Shown in pieces: positions 47,969 through 62,475 of a stretch of 64,000 nucleotides of DNA. Every line of letters begins with the position of its first letter. Within the stretch, counting starts at the first letter, position 1. The notes under the pieces are model-generated. The model saw only the letters and a program-made list of their open reading frames with translations. It did no database searches and was not told the origin of the DNA. The stretch comes from Cymbidium sinense (lineage: Eukaryota; Streptophyta; Magnoliopsida; Asparagales; Orchidaceae), in contig CM038215.1 in the NCBI GenBank assembly GCA_021442155.1, positions 3,558,976 to 3,622,975 of the forward strand, in the 5' to 3' direction. The position numbers and the translations under genes were made by a program.

Positions 47969-48456
47969 TTTTTTTTAATATAGAACAAATTCAGATTCAA
48001 AATTTCTTCTTTTTAATTTCATCAACCAAGTAGTACCCCAGGTTTTCTAAGACACAAGCGACGACATAAATAAAAAATGAGCACACATAGAGAAACTAAA
48101 AAACTTTAGATAAGTAGAACCATCTCTTTTGTAAAGATAAAGTTCTGTAAGCAACAAATCAGATCGGTCATTCTTCAATTTCTCCAGTTCCCATCAGAAC
48201 CACCCCCGCCACTCGAGTAGCGGGATCCGCCATCATATCCCCGATCTCTTCCTCTATCACCACCACAGTTATAACCTCCGTCGCTCCTCCCGCCTCCATA
48301 ACCATCACTGCTCCAACCAACACCTCCATATCCACCAGCACCACTAGATCCCCCACCACCACTGTGATAACCATTACCTTCGCCTTCTCATCCACTGCTA
48401 GATCTAGACTGAGCCTAGTTGATGGTGATGTTCCTGCCATCAAGGTTCTGCTCATT
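47969..48456 (-). pseudogene. GRP-9: glycine-rich RNA-binding protein retrocopy with A-tail
   Basis: Full-length copy of the captured segment on the minus strand: 5' boundary at 48,456 (AATGAGCAGAACC), EQNLDGRNITIN, a stop in place of Q/E, a Gly-rich tail with one further stop, GSDGNWRN and the natural stop. A complete 3' UTR and a T8 run (47,969-47,976) follow. Apart from two early stops the frame is well kept. Confidence 0.85.
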
Positions 48457-50795
<2,339 letters not shown>

Positions 50796-51306
50796 TTTTT
50801 TTTTCAATAGAGAAATATTTTAGATTCAACATTTCTTCTTTTTGATTTCATTAACCAAGTAACACACCAAGTTTTCTAAGACACAAGTGATGACATAAAT
50901 AAAAAATGAGCATGCATAGAGCAAATCGAAAACCTAAGAAAATTAGAATTGTCTTTACTGTAAAGACACAGTTCCATAAGCAGCAGATAATATCAACTGT
51001 TCTTCAGTTTCTCCAGATCCCATTAGAACCACCCCGGTCTCTCGAGCAGCGGGATCCACCATCATATCCCCGATCTCTCCCTCTACCACCACCACGGTTG
51101 TAACCTCCATCGCTCCTCCCGCCTCCATAACCACCACTGCTCCGACCACCACCTTCATATCCACCAACACCTCCAGATCCTCCACCAATACCTCCAGATC
51201 CTCCACCACCACTACGATAATGTCCGTCTCCGCCTTCACCTCCACTGCCAAATCTAGACTGAGCATTGTTGATGGTGACATTCATGCCATCAAAGTTCTG
51301 CCCATA
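50796..51306 (-). pseudogene. GRP-10: best-preserved glycine-rich RNA-binding protein retrocopy, open Gly-rich frame
   Basis: On the minus strand the GR-RBP frame is open from the 5' boundary (51,306) to its natural stop near 51,003. It opens with GQNFDGMNVTINNAQSR, corresponding to the end of an RRM, followed by about 80 residues of Gly/Ser/Arg/Tyr repeats (YRSGGGGSGG, GGYGGGRSDGGYNRGG, RGRDRGYDGGS) and GIWRN. A full 3' UTR and a T9 run (50,796-50,804) follow. The RRM that would give RNA binding is absent and no promoter is evident, so I call it a pseudogene. The frame overlapping at 50,955-51,281 is a shadow. Confidence 0.83.
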
Positions 51307-54300
51307 CTTAGGGTTTTGGTTTAGATTTAGGTTTATCAGGTTTTAGGGTTTAGGTTTATTTTTTAATTTATTTAGTTACTTTAGGTTTAGGTTTAGGGTT
51401 TGAGGTTTAGGGTTTAGGGTTAAGGTTTAGGGTTTAGGGTTTAGGGTTTTAGGGTTTATGGTTTTAGGGTTTAATATTAAGGATTTAAGGTTTTTTTTTC
51501 TTTTTAATTAAGTAAACTGGTAGGATTAGGTTTATTTAGTATATTTAGTTTATTTATTATTTATTTTAATTTAGTTTATTTTTTTTTATTTAGGTTTAAT
51601 TTTAATTTTCATTTACTTTAATTTATTTATTTTAGGATTATTTATTTTAGTTCATTTTTTAGGATTAGGTTTAGGTTTATGTTTAATTTTTAGTTGAGTT
51701 TTATTTTAACTTTAATTTTTATGTTTAGGTTTTATTTTTTATTTTTAGGTTTAGGTTTAGGTATTTTTTTAAGTTTAGGTTTGAGGTTTTATTTTAGGTT
51801 TATTTATTAAAGAAATTTTTATTTAAGTTCAGGTTTATTTTTAGTTTATTTAATTTTATTTAGTTTAGGTTTAGGTTTAGGCTTAGTTTAGGTTTAGGTT
51901 TATGTTTAGGTTTAGGTTTAGGTTTTATTTATTTTAATTTAGTTTATCTTAGTTTAGGTTTAGGTTAATTTAATTTGTTTATTTTATTTTTATTTTAGGT
52001 TTATGTTTTTTTTTTAGTTTAGGTTTTTTTGTTAGTTTAGGGTTTAGGTTTTATTTTTTATTTATTTTTAGGTTTATTTTTTAGCTATGAGTTTTTATTT
52101 AGTATTAATTTTATTTTATTTAAGCTTTTTTTATTTTTATTTTATGATTAATTTTTATTTTATTTAGGTTATCTATTCTTAGGTTTAATTTATTTTTTAA
52201 CTTTAGTTTAAGTTTTTATTTAGTTTATTTTAGTTTATTTTTATTATTTTATTTTATTTTATTTTTAGGTTTAGGTTTATGTTTTATTTTAGGTTTTAAT
52301 TTTATTAATTTTATTTTTATATTTTATTTAATTTAGGTTTTTAGGGTTTAGGGTTTAGGGTTTATGGTTTAAGGTTTAAGGTTTTAGGGTTTAGGGTTTA
52401 GGGTTTAGGGTTTAGGATTTAGGGTTTATGGATTTTAGGGAATAGGGTTTAGGGTTTAGGATTTCAGGTTTATGGTTTTTAGCATTTAGGGGGTTTAAGG
52501 TTAGTTTAGATTTGGGTTTAGGGTTTTAGGATTTAGGGATTAGGGTTTAGGGTTTAGGGTTAGCCTTAGAGTTTAGAGTTTAGGGTTTAGGGTTTAGGGT
52601 TTAGGATTTAGGGTTGTAGGATTAGGGTTTCGAGTTTTGGGTCAATTTTAGGGTTTAGGATTTTTTAAAAAATAATATTAAGTAAATCAGTAGGTTTAGG
52701 TTTATTTAGTATTTTTGGTTTATTTTATTTTTTATTTCTATTCAGGTTTAATTTTTATTTTTATTTAGTTTAGTATATTTATTTTAGGTTTATTTATTTT
52801 AGTTTAGGTTTAGGTTTAGGTTTATGTTTCTTTTTTAGTTTATTTTATTTTTATTTTATTTTTTAGGTTTAGGTTTTATTTCTTATTTTAAATTTATTTT
52901 ATTTTTATGTTACATTTCATTTTTATTTTATTTAGGTTTTTAATTCTTAGGTTTATTTTATTTTTTCATTTAGTTTAGGTTTATATTTATTTTATTTTAG
53001 TTTATTTTATTTTATTATATTTTTAGATATAGGTTTAGGTATTAATTTAGGTTTTATTTTATTTTATTTTTTATTTTATTTGGTTTTATGTTTTTCTATT
53101 TTTTTTATTTTTAGGTTTTATTTAGTTTAGTTTTTTGTTTTTAGGTTTACGATTTAAGGTTTAATATTTTAGGGTTTTAGGGTTTAGGGTTTATGGTCAA
53201 AGTTTAGGGTTTAGGGTTAGTTTAGGGTTTAAGATTTACAATTTAAGGTGTTTAGCATTTAGGGTTTAGGGTTAGTTTAGAGTTGAGGGTTTAGGGTTTA
53301 GGGTTTAGGGTTTATGTAAATGTTTAGGGTTTAGGGTTTAGTGTTTTAGGTTTAGGGTTTTAGTGTTTAAATTTCAGGGTTAAGGGTTTAGGGTTATGGT
53401 TTAGGGTTTAGGGTTTTTCAGGGTGTAGGGTTTAGGGTTTATGGTTTAGGGTTAGTTTAGAGTTTAGGATTTATGGTTTAGGGTTTAAGGTTCAGGATTT
53501 TTTTTTTAAATTAATTGAACATGTAGGTTTAGGTTTGTTTAGTTTGTTTTTAATTTATTTTCATTAATTATATTTTTATTTTTATTTATTTTTTTATTTT
53601 TATTTAGTTTTGTTTATTTATTTTTGGTTTATTTATTTTATTTTAAGTTTTTAATTTAGTTTATTTTTTAGTTTTAGGTTTAAGTTTATGTTTATTTTTT
53701 AGTTTAGTTTTAATTTTATATTATTTATTAAGTTTAGGTTTTATTTTTTATTTTTTAGGTTTAGGTTTTTATTTTATTTTTTTTGGGTTAGGTTTTAGGT
53801 TTTTATTTTAGATTTATTTTTATGTTTAATTATTTAGTTTAGGCTTAGGTTTTTTTTAGTTTATTTTATTTTCTTTAGTGTAGGGTTTAGGTTTTGGTTT
53901 TACTTATTTTAGTTTAGTTTAGTTTAGGTTTAGGTTTTTTTATAATTTATTTTTAGGTTTATTTTTTAGGTTTAGGTTTTTATTTAGTTTTTATTTTATT
54001 TTATTTTATTCTTATTTTATTTTTATTGTATATCTTAGTTTTATTTTATTTAGGTTTTTTTACTTTTTTAGTTTATTTTATTTTTTTAATTTAGTTTAGG
54101 TTTTTTATCTATTTTACTTTAGTTTAGTTTTAAATTTTTATTTTATTTTATTTTTAGGTTTAGGTTTAGGTTTATGTTTATGTTTTAATTTAGGTTTTTA
54201 TTTTATTTTATTTTTTTAATTTTATTTAAGTTTATGTTATTTTATTTATTTTATTTTTAGGTTTTATTTAGTTTAAGTTTAGGTTTTTAGGTTTTTAGGA

Positions 54301-56427
54301 TTAAGGGTTTAGTGGTTTAGGGTTTAGGGTTTAGGATTTGAGGTTTAGGATTTAGGGTTTAGGTCTTAGGGTTGTAGGTTTTAGGGTTTATGGCTTAGGG
54401 TTTTGGGTTTAGGGTTGTAGGTTTAGAGTTTAGGGTTAGTTTTATGGTTTAAAGTTTATGGATTGGGCTTTTTTTAATTTTTTCTTTATTTTTTTAATTA
54501 AGGTTTAGCGTTTAGGGTTTTGGATTTTTTAAGGTTTACGATTTAGGGTTGTGAGTTTAGTGTTTAGGGTTTAGGGTTACTTTAAGGGTTTAGAGTTTAG
54601 GGTTCAAGGTTTAGGGTTTAGGGTTTAGTGTTTTGGGTATTTTTTTTTAAATTAAGTAAACGGGTAGGTTTATGTTTATTTATTTTATTTAGTTTATTTT
54701 TTATTTATTTTAGTCTATTTTATTTTATTTTTATTTAGTTTTGATTATTTATTTTAGGTTTATTTATTTTATTTTAAGCTTTTTATTTTAGTTATTTTTT
54801 AGTTTAGGTTTAGGTTTATGTTTATTTTTAGTTTAGTTTAGTTTTTATTTTATTTTTTAGGTTTAGTTTTTATTTTTTATTTTTAGGTTTAGGTTTAGGT
54901 TTAGGTTTTTATTTTATTTTTTAGGTTTAGATTTTAGGTTTTTATTTTAGCTTTATTTTTAGGTTTTATTTTTTAGTTTAGGTTTTGGTTTATTTTTAGT
55001 TTATTTTATTTTTTTTAGTTTAGAGTTTAGGTTTAGTTTATTTTTGGTTTAAGTTTAGGTTTTATTTATTCTAGTTTAGTTTATTTTTGTTTAGGTTTAG
55101 GTTTATTTTATTTTTTTTATTTTATGTTTAGGCTTTTTTTTAGTTTTGGGTTTAGGTTTTATTTTTAGTTTAGGGTTTAGGTTTTATTATTTATTTATTT
55201 TTATGTTTTATTTTTTGGTATATTTTTTAAGTTTAGGTTTTTATTTAATTTTTATTTTTTATATTAGGTTTATTTTATTTAGTTTTTTTTTTAATTTTTA
55301 GGTTTATTTTATGTTTTTAGTTTAGTTTAGGTTTTTATTTATTTTATTTTAGTTTAGTTTTTATTTTTTATTTTATTTATTTTTAGGTTTAGATTTCAGT
55401 TTGTGTTTTTATTTTATTTCATTTTGTTATTTAATTTAGGTTTATGTTTTTTTATTTTTTTTTATTTTTAGATTTTATTTAGTTTAGGTTTAAGTTTTTA
55501 TAGTTTAGGGTTTAAGGTTTAGTGTTTAGGGTTTAGGGTTTAAGGTTTGGGGTTTAGGGTTTAGTGTTTAAGGTTTACTGTTTAGGGTTTTAGGGTTTAC
55601 GGTTTAGGTTTAGGGTTTAGGGTTAGGTTTTTTTATTTTTTATATTTATAGTTATTTTTTTAAATTAAGTAAACAAGTTGGTTTAGGTTTATTTAGTTTA
55701 TTTTTATTTATTTAAATTTATTTTATTTTATATTTTTATTTAGGTTTCTTTTTATTATTATTTAGTTTAGTTTATTTATTTTAGCTTTGTTTATTTTAGT
55801 TTATTTTTTTAGTTTTAAGTTTAGTGTTTTTATTTTTAGGTCTAGGTTTTTATTTAATTTTTATTCGGTTTAGGTTTTAGGTTTTTATTTTAGGTATATT
55901 TTTAGGTTTTATTTTTTAGTTTAGGTTGATGTTTACTTTTAATTTATTTTATTTAATTTAGTTTTGGGTTAGGTTTAGGCTTTGTTTATTTTAGGTTTAG
56001 GTTTAGGTTTTTATTATTATTTTAGTTTAGTTTATTTTAGTTTAGGTTTAGGTTTATTTCATTTTTATTTTATGTTTAGGTTTTTTTAAGCTTTGGGTTT
56101 AGGTTATATTTTTTATTTTTTTTAGGTTATTTTCTAGGTTCAGGTTTTTATTCAGTTTTTTTTATTATATTTTAGGTTTATTTTTTTTAGGTATAGTTTT
56201 TTGTTTTATTTAGGGTTTTATTTTATTTAGGTTTTTTATTTTTTTGTTTAGTTTAGGTTTTCATTTATTTTATTTTAATTTAATTTTAATTTTATTTTGT
56301 TTTCTTTTTTTGTTTAGGTTTAAGTTTAAGTTTAGGTTTTTAGCTCTTTAGGGTTTTGGGTTTGGAGTTAGTTTAGGGTTTTGGGTTTTGGGTTTAAGAT
56401 TTGGTGTTTAGGGTTTAGGGTTTAAAG
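51307..56427 (-). repeat. telomere-derived composite satellite (TTTAGGG on the top strand), right arm of block B
   Basis: The leader in reverse complement at about 51,310-51,395 (ends TTAGTTACTTTAGG), then five higher-order units marked by boxes near 51,495-51,525, 52,670-52,695, 53,500-53,530, 54,640-54,668 and 55,650-55,680. Near-canonical TTTAGGG occurs before each box and T-rich sequence after it. The last near-canonical stretch (56,340-56,427) abuts the poly(T) of LINE-3. Confidence 0.9.
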
Positions 56428-56439
56428 TTTTTTTTTTTT

Positions 56440-58234
56440 CTTTTGAAACACCATATAGGGGGAATTTTATTGCCACAAAAAGAGGGTTACAAGGTCTTTA
56501 AAGCTACAATCAACCTAGAGAGTAAATCCCCTATCTAAATACATCCAAAAGCAAAATAAAAGAGAAAATGACAGCAAAAGATACAAAATGATTAACATAG
56601 AGAAGCCAATGGATAAATCTGGGCCAAAGCTCTTCAGGATGAGAGAATGCATGCCACTAGAGAGCAAACCTGCAAGAGAAAGAGAAAAATGCATCTACAA
56701 ATATGTAGAAAGATAAAATTAGCACAGTTAGAGTAATACAAACAAAGAGGAAGGTAAAAGCAGCATAAACTGAGAAAAAGTATAGAGAAGTGTATGAGAG
56801 AAGGCTCAGGCTCAATCACACCAAATTGGGGCAGATGCAAATATGAGCATCCAATCTTTAGTGGAAGGGTTACATCACAAGAGCTACTACCAAACCAAAA
56901 AGGAGTGAAATCATCACAGTCTACAAACCTGTGGGAAGATAGCAGCCATTTGTTGAAAGTCTTATGAAACTTAGTACCTTCAAACCTAAACAAAGCCATA
57001 TACACTATAGAAAAGGAGATAGCAAAGATCAGAATGGGAAAGGGATTATCCCATATAGGATAAGTACACCATAGCATGAGAATCCCTACCCATATAAAAA
57101 TGAACTATCTTGGCCACATCCACCTTATTAATACTAGATCCAAGAGTAAAATTATGCCAGCAGGAAAACCCACCACAAGTAAACAGCAGAAAAGGCCAGG
57201 CAGAAGATAGAAACAATAGACAATCGACTGAAAAGCTAGCTGAAAACCTACTACAAGTCTAATAGAACCAAGATGGAAATGTAACAGCAGATTAGATATC
57301 CACAAGCCGCGGGTGATAAGCTGCACCCCACTGCAAACAACACAAAAAAAACAATTAGAGAACCAACCCTAGTAGCAGCTTGCTGGGCATAAAACCTGAT
57401 AATCCATTCAGCCAACAACCAAGACAACAAACCAAATATTGCACCCAACAAAGGGTAATCCAGTCAGTAACAGTAGAATTACATAGACCCAAAATGGGGA
57501 TCAGAAGAAAACCATCATTAAAATCCTTCAAGATAAGGAAAAGTAGACCAGCATCTAATCCAACATCATCAGTAAAATTAGGATGAAAGGAAGGCAAGAA
57601 GCAAATCCAATCTTGCAAAGAAATAGTAGTAATAACAGGTAAATTAAACATTCTTCCCTTACAGGTTGAGGAGGGGTGGTTGGTGAGCAAAACAAGATCC
57701 ACAACCCTATTTAAGAGGGAAAATACAAATAAAGTAGGGCTCACCATGAAGCTGTGCAAATCATAGCAAACCAACAACTGTAGCAACAAAGACATGAGCC
57801 TCCAATACAGGTAGCTAGAATAAAAAATTAGTATGAGAATAGGCAACAGGAAAAAGAGATAGGAAACAATCTCAATCAAGAAAAGAAAAGCAAAATACAC
57901 TAAGTCGCAAAAAATAGTATTGATGGCAAGCAGTCCGTCCCTGCAAATCAGAAAATAAGACATCTCCATCCAGCAGATTAGGGAAATAGGAAGCACATTT
58001 CCATTAGCCAGGGAAACAACAGATACAGTAAGACCCCAAAAAATGATTGGATGATTAACAGAAAGCCAGCAGCAGATGCTACAGAGTTCACAATAGAACT
58101 AGAAAAGATTATCAGGGAAATGCATCAGCAAAATGAAGAGGAGCAACAATAATAAACAAAAGATAAACAAAAGATGGCAACACAGATAAAACAAAGTAAT
58201 ACAAGTTGTAATCAGGCCAAAACATAGGATGAAA
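56440..58234 (-). mobile_element. LINE-3 long 3' region with a 213-residue hydrophobic frame
   Basis: About 1.8 kb between the RNase H stop and the A-tail. The frames at 57,355-57,996 (213 residues) and 56,634-57,077 (147 residues) are strongly hydrophobic. VIEPEP in the latter matches VIEPEP in the LINE-1 frame at 13,135-13,527. No domain is recognised and no transmembrane protein can be claimed. Confidence 0.6.
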
Positions 58235-61200
58235 TTAGTTTCTGAGATAAGGAAGTCCAGTATTATTCGAATTAACCCATCCATGCAAATGTTTAGGAAG
58301 TGTAAGCTGATCAAAGAATTTTATTCCTTCTAATCTAGCACCTAGATTAGCAAGGTAATCAGCACACACATTACCTTCATGCTAAACATAAGTGATTTTA
58401 AAATAGAGCTGAGATAGGAGAGCTCTAGTATGCTTTAAGAGGTAGTACAATTCTGAATTTCCCACTTTGGTGGAAGTCAACAAATCAATCAGCAATAGGG
58501 CATCCACCTCAATCCAAATATTAAGCCAACCTTTTTGTAGGCAAATCTCAATAGCTTTGTTAATAGCCATTAGCTCCGCAAAGAGAACAAAACATGTAGT
58601 AAGAGGATAAGCAAAGGCACATAAAACTTTACCATTAAGGTTCTAAAATGCCACCACCAAGCATTTTGAAAGCGAATATCGTGATTAATTTTAATAATAT
58701 TATCATGAGGTTTTTTCCAATAAACAAGCTTATCATCTTACTGATTGGGTTGGTCCTGGTTAAAACCAGTTTATTAACAAGTTTACAACCTTTAAAGTGA
58801 TTGTAGTTAATTAAACTGGCATTAAATAAAGCATGAATTTTATCTTTAATTCTTGCAATTATCCTCTTATGGTTCATAGGAATCCCATGATGTTTTGCAT
58901 CATTTTTGTCCATCCATATGAACCATATAAGAGTGATAGCAGTTATCACTTTAATGTGGCCTTTAATAGTGTTTTCAAAATAAACCTCTAGAAGTTTATA
59001 ATGAGTTAAGTAGCCATTGAATTTATCAATATTAAAAAATTCATCATACCAAACCCAAAGTTTGGAAGCTATGGCTCCGTTAATAAATACATGATTGACA
59101 TTCTCAATGTGAATGCAGCAGTAGCATTTTGAAGGTAAGTAAAATCTTTTACCCCACATCAAGGAATCAACAGGGATGAAATTTTTCAAAATTCTCCAAG
59201 TTAGAACAGAGTAAGAAATAGGGATAGTGTTATTCCAAAGTTTAGAAAACACATTAGAGGAATCATGAGCTTCTCTTATATGAATCTAGGCATCTTTAAG
59301 GTTGAAGTCACCATTTTGAGAAAGCTGAAAAAGAATATGATCATGATTACTAAGGATGATAGGGATGGTAGTAAGCTTATCTAAAAGAGAGATAGGGATA
59401 TAGTCAGTAAGCTTACTATTATTCCACTTATTATTCTGCTAGAAAGAGTTCACTTTAATAGCAGCAGTGGAGTGGGTAGAAAGTAAATCATCAATAGAAC
59501 CACTTCCAGTCCAATTATCTAGCCAAAAGAAGGAAGTTCCAGAGTTAATCCCCCAAGAAATTAAGGATTCAACCTCATATTTGATGGAACAAAGTCTTTT
59601 CCATACATGACAATCTCCCACTTTGTAAGGGCAAATGAAAGGGTTCTTACCTTGGCAGTATTTAACAGTCATGAATTTAGCCCAAAGACTATTGTTGCTC
59701 CTAAAATTCCACCAAAGTTTATAAGAAAAAGCAATGATAGCTTCCTTGATTGGCTTACAGCCAAGCCCACCTTCAGCAAGAGCACCACAACTTTTACACC
59801 AAGAGGTCCAATGCATTCTTTTAGTGGAATTGTTAGAACCCTAGAAGAATTTATTAAGGAGGCACTCAATTCTTTTAATGGTAGAATTGGTCAGCATAAT
59901 GGTTTTAATAAGATATAAAGGCGTGGAGTTAAGGTACTCTTAATCAAAGTGAGCCTACCACCAAATGAGAGTAAATGAAATTCCCAAATAAAAATTTTAT
60001 TAGAGATTCTTAATATTTTTAATGTGATGAATAGAGCCATTGCAAAAGATAATGAAATCATTAGCAAAATTAAGATGAGAGACAGGAAAACCACCTTGAG
60101 TTCTAAAAGATATACTTGGATTATTATTGAAAAGGTCATGAAGGCTCCTCAAAAGATATTCAACATTAATAATAAAAAAAGAGGGAGACAAGGGATCCCC
60201 TTGTCTCAAGCCATGCATGGAAGTGAAGAAACCTAAGGCCTCACCATTCAAGATAACAGAGAACCAAACATTGCTAATACAATTTTTAATGAGGCAGATA
60301 AATTTATTAGAAAAACCAAACAAAAGAAGAATTTGGAAGAGGAAATTCCAAGAGAGGTTGTCAAAAGCTTTAGAGATGTCCAATTTGAATAGGATGTTAC
60401 CACCTTTGATAGAAGCATCCAGATCATGAATCAGCTCTTGGGCAATAAGAATGTTATCAGATATAGCTCTACCTTTAAGGAAACCAGTTTGGTTGAGGGA
60501 AATAATTTTAGGAAGCATATGACTAATTCTATTGGCAATCAATTTAGCAATTAGTTTATGAAAGAAGGAGCAAAGGCTGATAGGTCTGAATATGCCCCAA
60601 GATTCAGGATTATTAATTTTAGGAATGAGGACAATGGAAGTGCTAGAAAAATTTCTAAGTAAGGGATTGCCATTAAAGAAATCAATGACAACATCGACTA
60701 AATCAGACTTAATAATAGGCCAACAATGCTGAAAAAATTGAGTCATGTAGACTTCAAGGCCAACAATAGATTCTGCGTTCATTCTATTAAGAATTCTACC
60801 AATCTCAGCTTCCGTAGGAACCATATTTAGCAAGTGATTATCATCATTAGTAATTTTTGAGGGAATCAAGTGGGAGTTGGAGATAGCTTCTGAAGGAAGG
60901 TTCTTGTTCAATAAGTTTTTAAAATGATGGGTGACAGAATCTTTAACATCATTATTGTCAGTGATCCAGTTGCCATTATCACTTTTAATTTTTTTAATAG
61001 AGTTTAAGGCTCTCTTTTTTTTGGAAAAGAGCATGGAAATATCTTGTATTTTTGTCGCCATCAGCAATATGTTTCCAAGCAGCCTTTTGCAACCAGTAGG
61101 TTTCTTCCATATTCTGATAGATAACCAAATTATCTTTGGCTTCATTCAAGTCCTCAAGTTTAGTGGAATCAGTCAAAATAGCATTTTCAAGAGAACAAAC

Positions 61201-62111
61201 CAATTGTTCCATATTTTTTATATTGGCAAAGAGATTTTTAAAATTATGCTTGTTCCACCAATTAAGGTTTTGATTAAGCCTTTTTAGCTTAATCCAGATG
61301 TGAATCATGCCCTTAACAAAATTATCCAGGTGAAGGGGGGCCATCCAGTTGATGGAGACAACATTTAAGAAATCAATGTGTTGGATCCACATATTTTGGA
61401 ATCTGAAAGAGGTAGAGGAGGTTAATCTATTAGAGAGATTTTTGACAGATATCAAAAAAAGAGCATGATCAGACAAAGTTCTGCTCAAATACTCAACTGA
61501 AGTATGAGGCCATTGATTGATCAAGAGAGAATTAAAAAGAATCCTGTCTAGCCATTGCTAGAGTCTAGAGTTATGCCAAGTATAATCCGAACCCGAATAG
61601 CCAATATCAATCAGATTGCAATCAAGAATCATATTAAAAAAGTTTTCCATGGAATGAATGTTAGGAGAGCAACCTCCCCTTCTTTCTGAGGAAGAGAGAA
61701 TAGTGTTAAAATCACCCCTACCAACCAGGGTTTGTTGACCGAGGAGGCAAAGGTTCTTAAATTGTTCCAAATGATATTCCTACATAATCTATTACAAGAA
61801 GCATAACTAAAGGAACCTAGAGCAGAGAAATCATCCAATGAGATGTGAACATTAACCAATTGTTGAAGATCATCAAGGATAGATATATTGACTAAATAAT
61901 TCCAAAAACACTAAATTTTATTGCTAATATTATAAAAGAAGTTGTGAAAGCAGAGCATTCTAGCAACATGGTTGATCTTAGAAGAGTGTATGAAAGGTTC
62001 AATAACAACAAGTAAGGCTATGTTATGAATATGGCAGAGACTTCTAATATGGTTGCGGACATGAGAGTCCCAATACCTCGAACATTCCAAATTAGTTAGT
62101 AGATCATAATA
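58235..62111 (-). pseudogene. LINE-3 ORF2 polyprotein (endonuclease, RT, zf-RVT, RNase H), lightly broken
   Basis: The start codon (62,111) is followed after three codons by a stop, then WNVRGIG. Endonuclease motifs follow: GRGDFNTILSSSERRGG (61,558-61,770), LIDIGYSGSDYTW and SDHALFL (normally SDHAPL). The RT is open over 381 codons (60,000-61,145): FRPISLCSFFHKLIAKLIAN, LNQTGFLKGRAISDN, FKLDISKAFDN, GLRQGDPLSPS and the catalytic box as FAND (60,057-60,068) in place of FADD. Linker EGGLGCKPIKEA lies at 59,439-59,816, zf-RVT CYCCIHIENVNH at 58,635-59,252. RNase H (EVDALLLIDL, HEGNVCADYLANLGA) reaches a natural stop at 58,235. A handful of stops and frameshifts plus FAND imply it is inactive. 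Confidence 0.88.
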
Positions 62112-62189
62112 AAATAAGAAAGGAAAATAAAAGAGATAACTAAAGATATAATAAAGCAAGAAGAAAAGGGAAATAAAAACATTTATTTA

Positions 62190-62475
62190 TGGGAAGTTAG
62201 GGAAGATCTAGTTGTTCTAGTGGAGCTATTAGTGAACATTCTTGCTTAAAGGATTCTTTTTAAAAACAATTTGAAAAGGTCTATCTTTGTCCAAAGAATC
62301 ACCATCTGAGAGAGATTGATTTGTGATATTCAGAATAGGATATGTATCAGTCAAAGCATTTCTAATGGTAATTTCCCCTTCCTCAATGTCAGAATTAAGC
62401 AGAGAGAGTGGGTTAGCATCGTATCACTCTCAAGAGTAGGAGAAGGAAAGGTTGTGAAGCCATTAATAGGACAGA
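62190..62475 (-). pseudogene. LINE-3 ORF1 C-terminal fragment
   Basis: Reading right to left, SDIEEGEITIRNALTDTYPI and then SLSDGDSLDKDRPFQIVFKK correspond to the acidic C-terminal part of LINE-1 ORF1 (EEGELTS). The DUF4283 and zinc-knuckle parts are missing because of 5' truncation. A stop lies shortly upstream. Confidence 0.7.

Larger units (their letters stand above)
56428..62475 (-). mobile_element. LINE-3: 5'-truncated L1, best preserved copy
   Basis: The minus-strand element begins with a T12 run (56,428-56,439, the poly(A) tail) against TTTAGGG repeat. It contains the long 3' region, ORF2 (58,235-62,111) and the C-terminal end of ORF1 (62,190-62,475). Homology stops at about 62,475, followed by TCAATCAATCAAATTTGG and GGTCAA-rich Tat-like DNA. 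The same family as LINE-1 and LINE-2 by domain order and sequence, but with far longer open frames, so probably younger. Confidence 0.88.

Noticed and set aside
60024..61287. Plus-strand ORFs across LINE-3
   Set aside because: Antisense shadows of the minus-strand RT and endonuclease frames.
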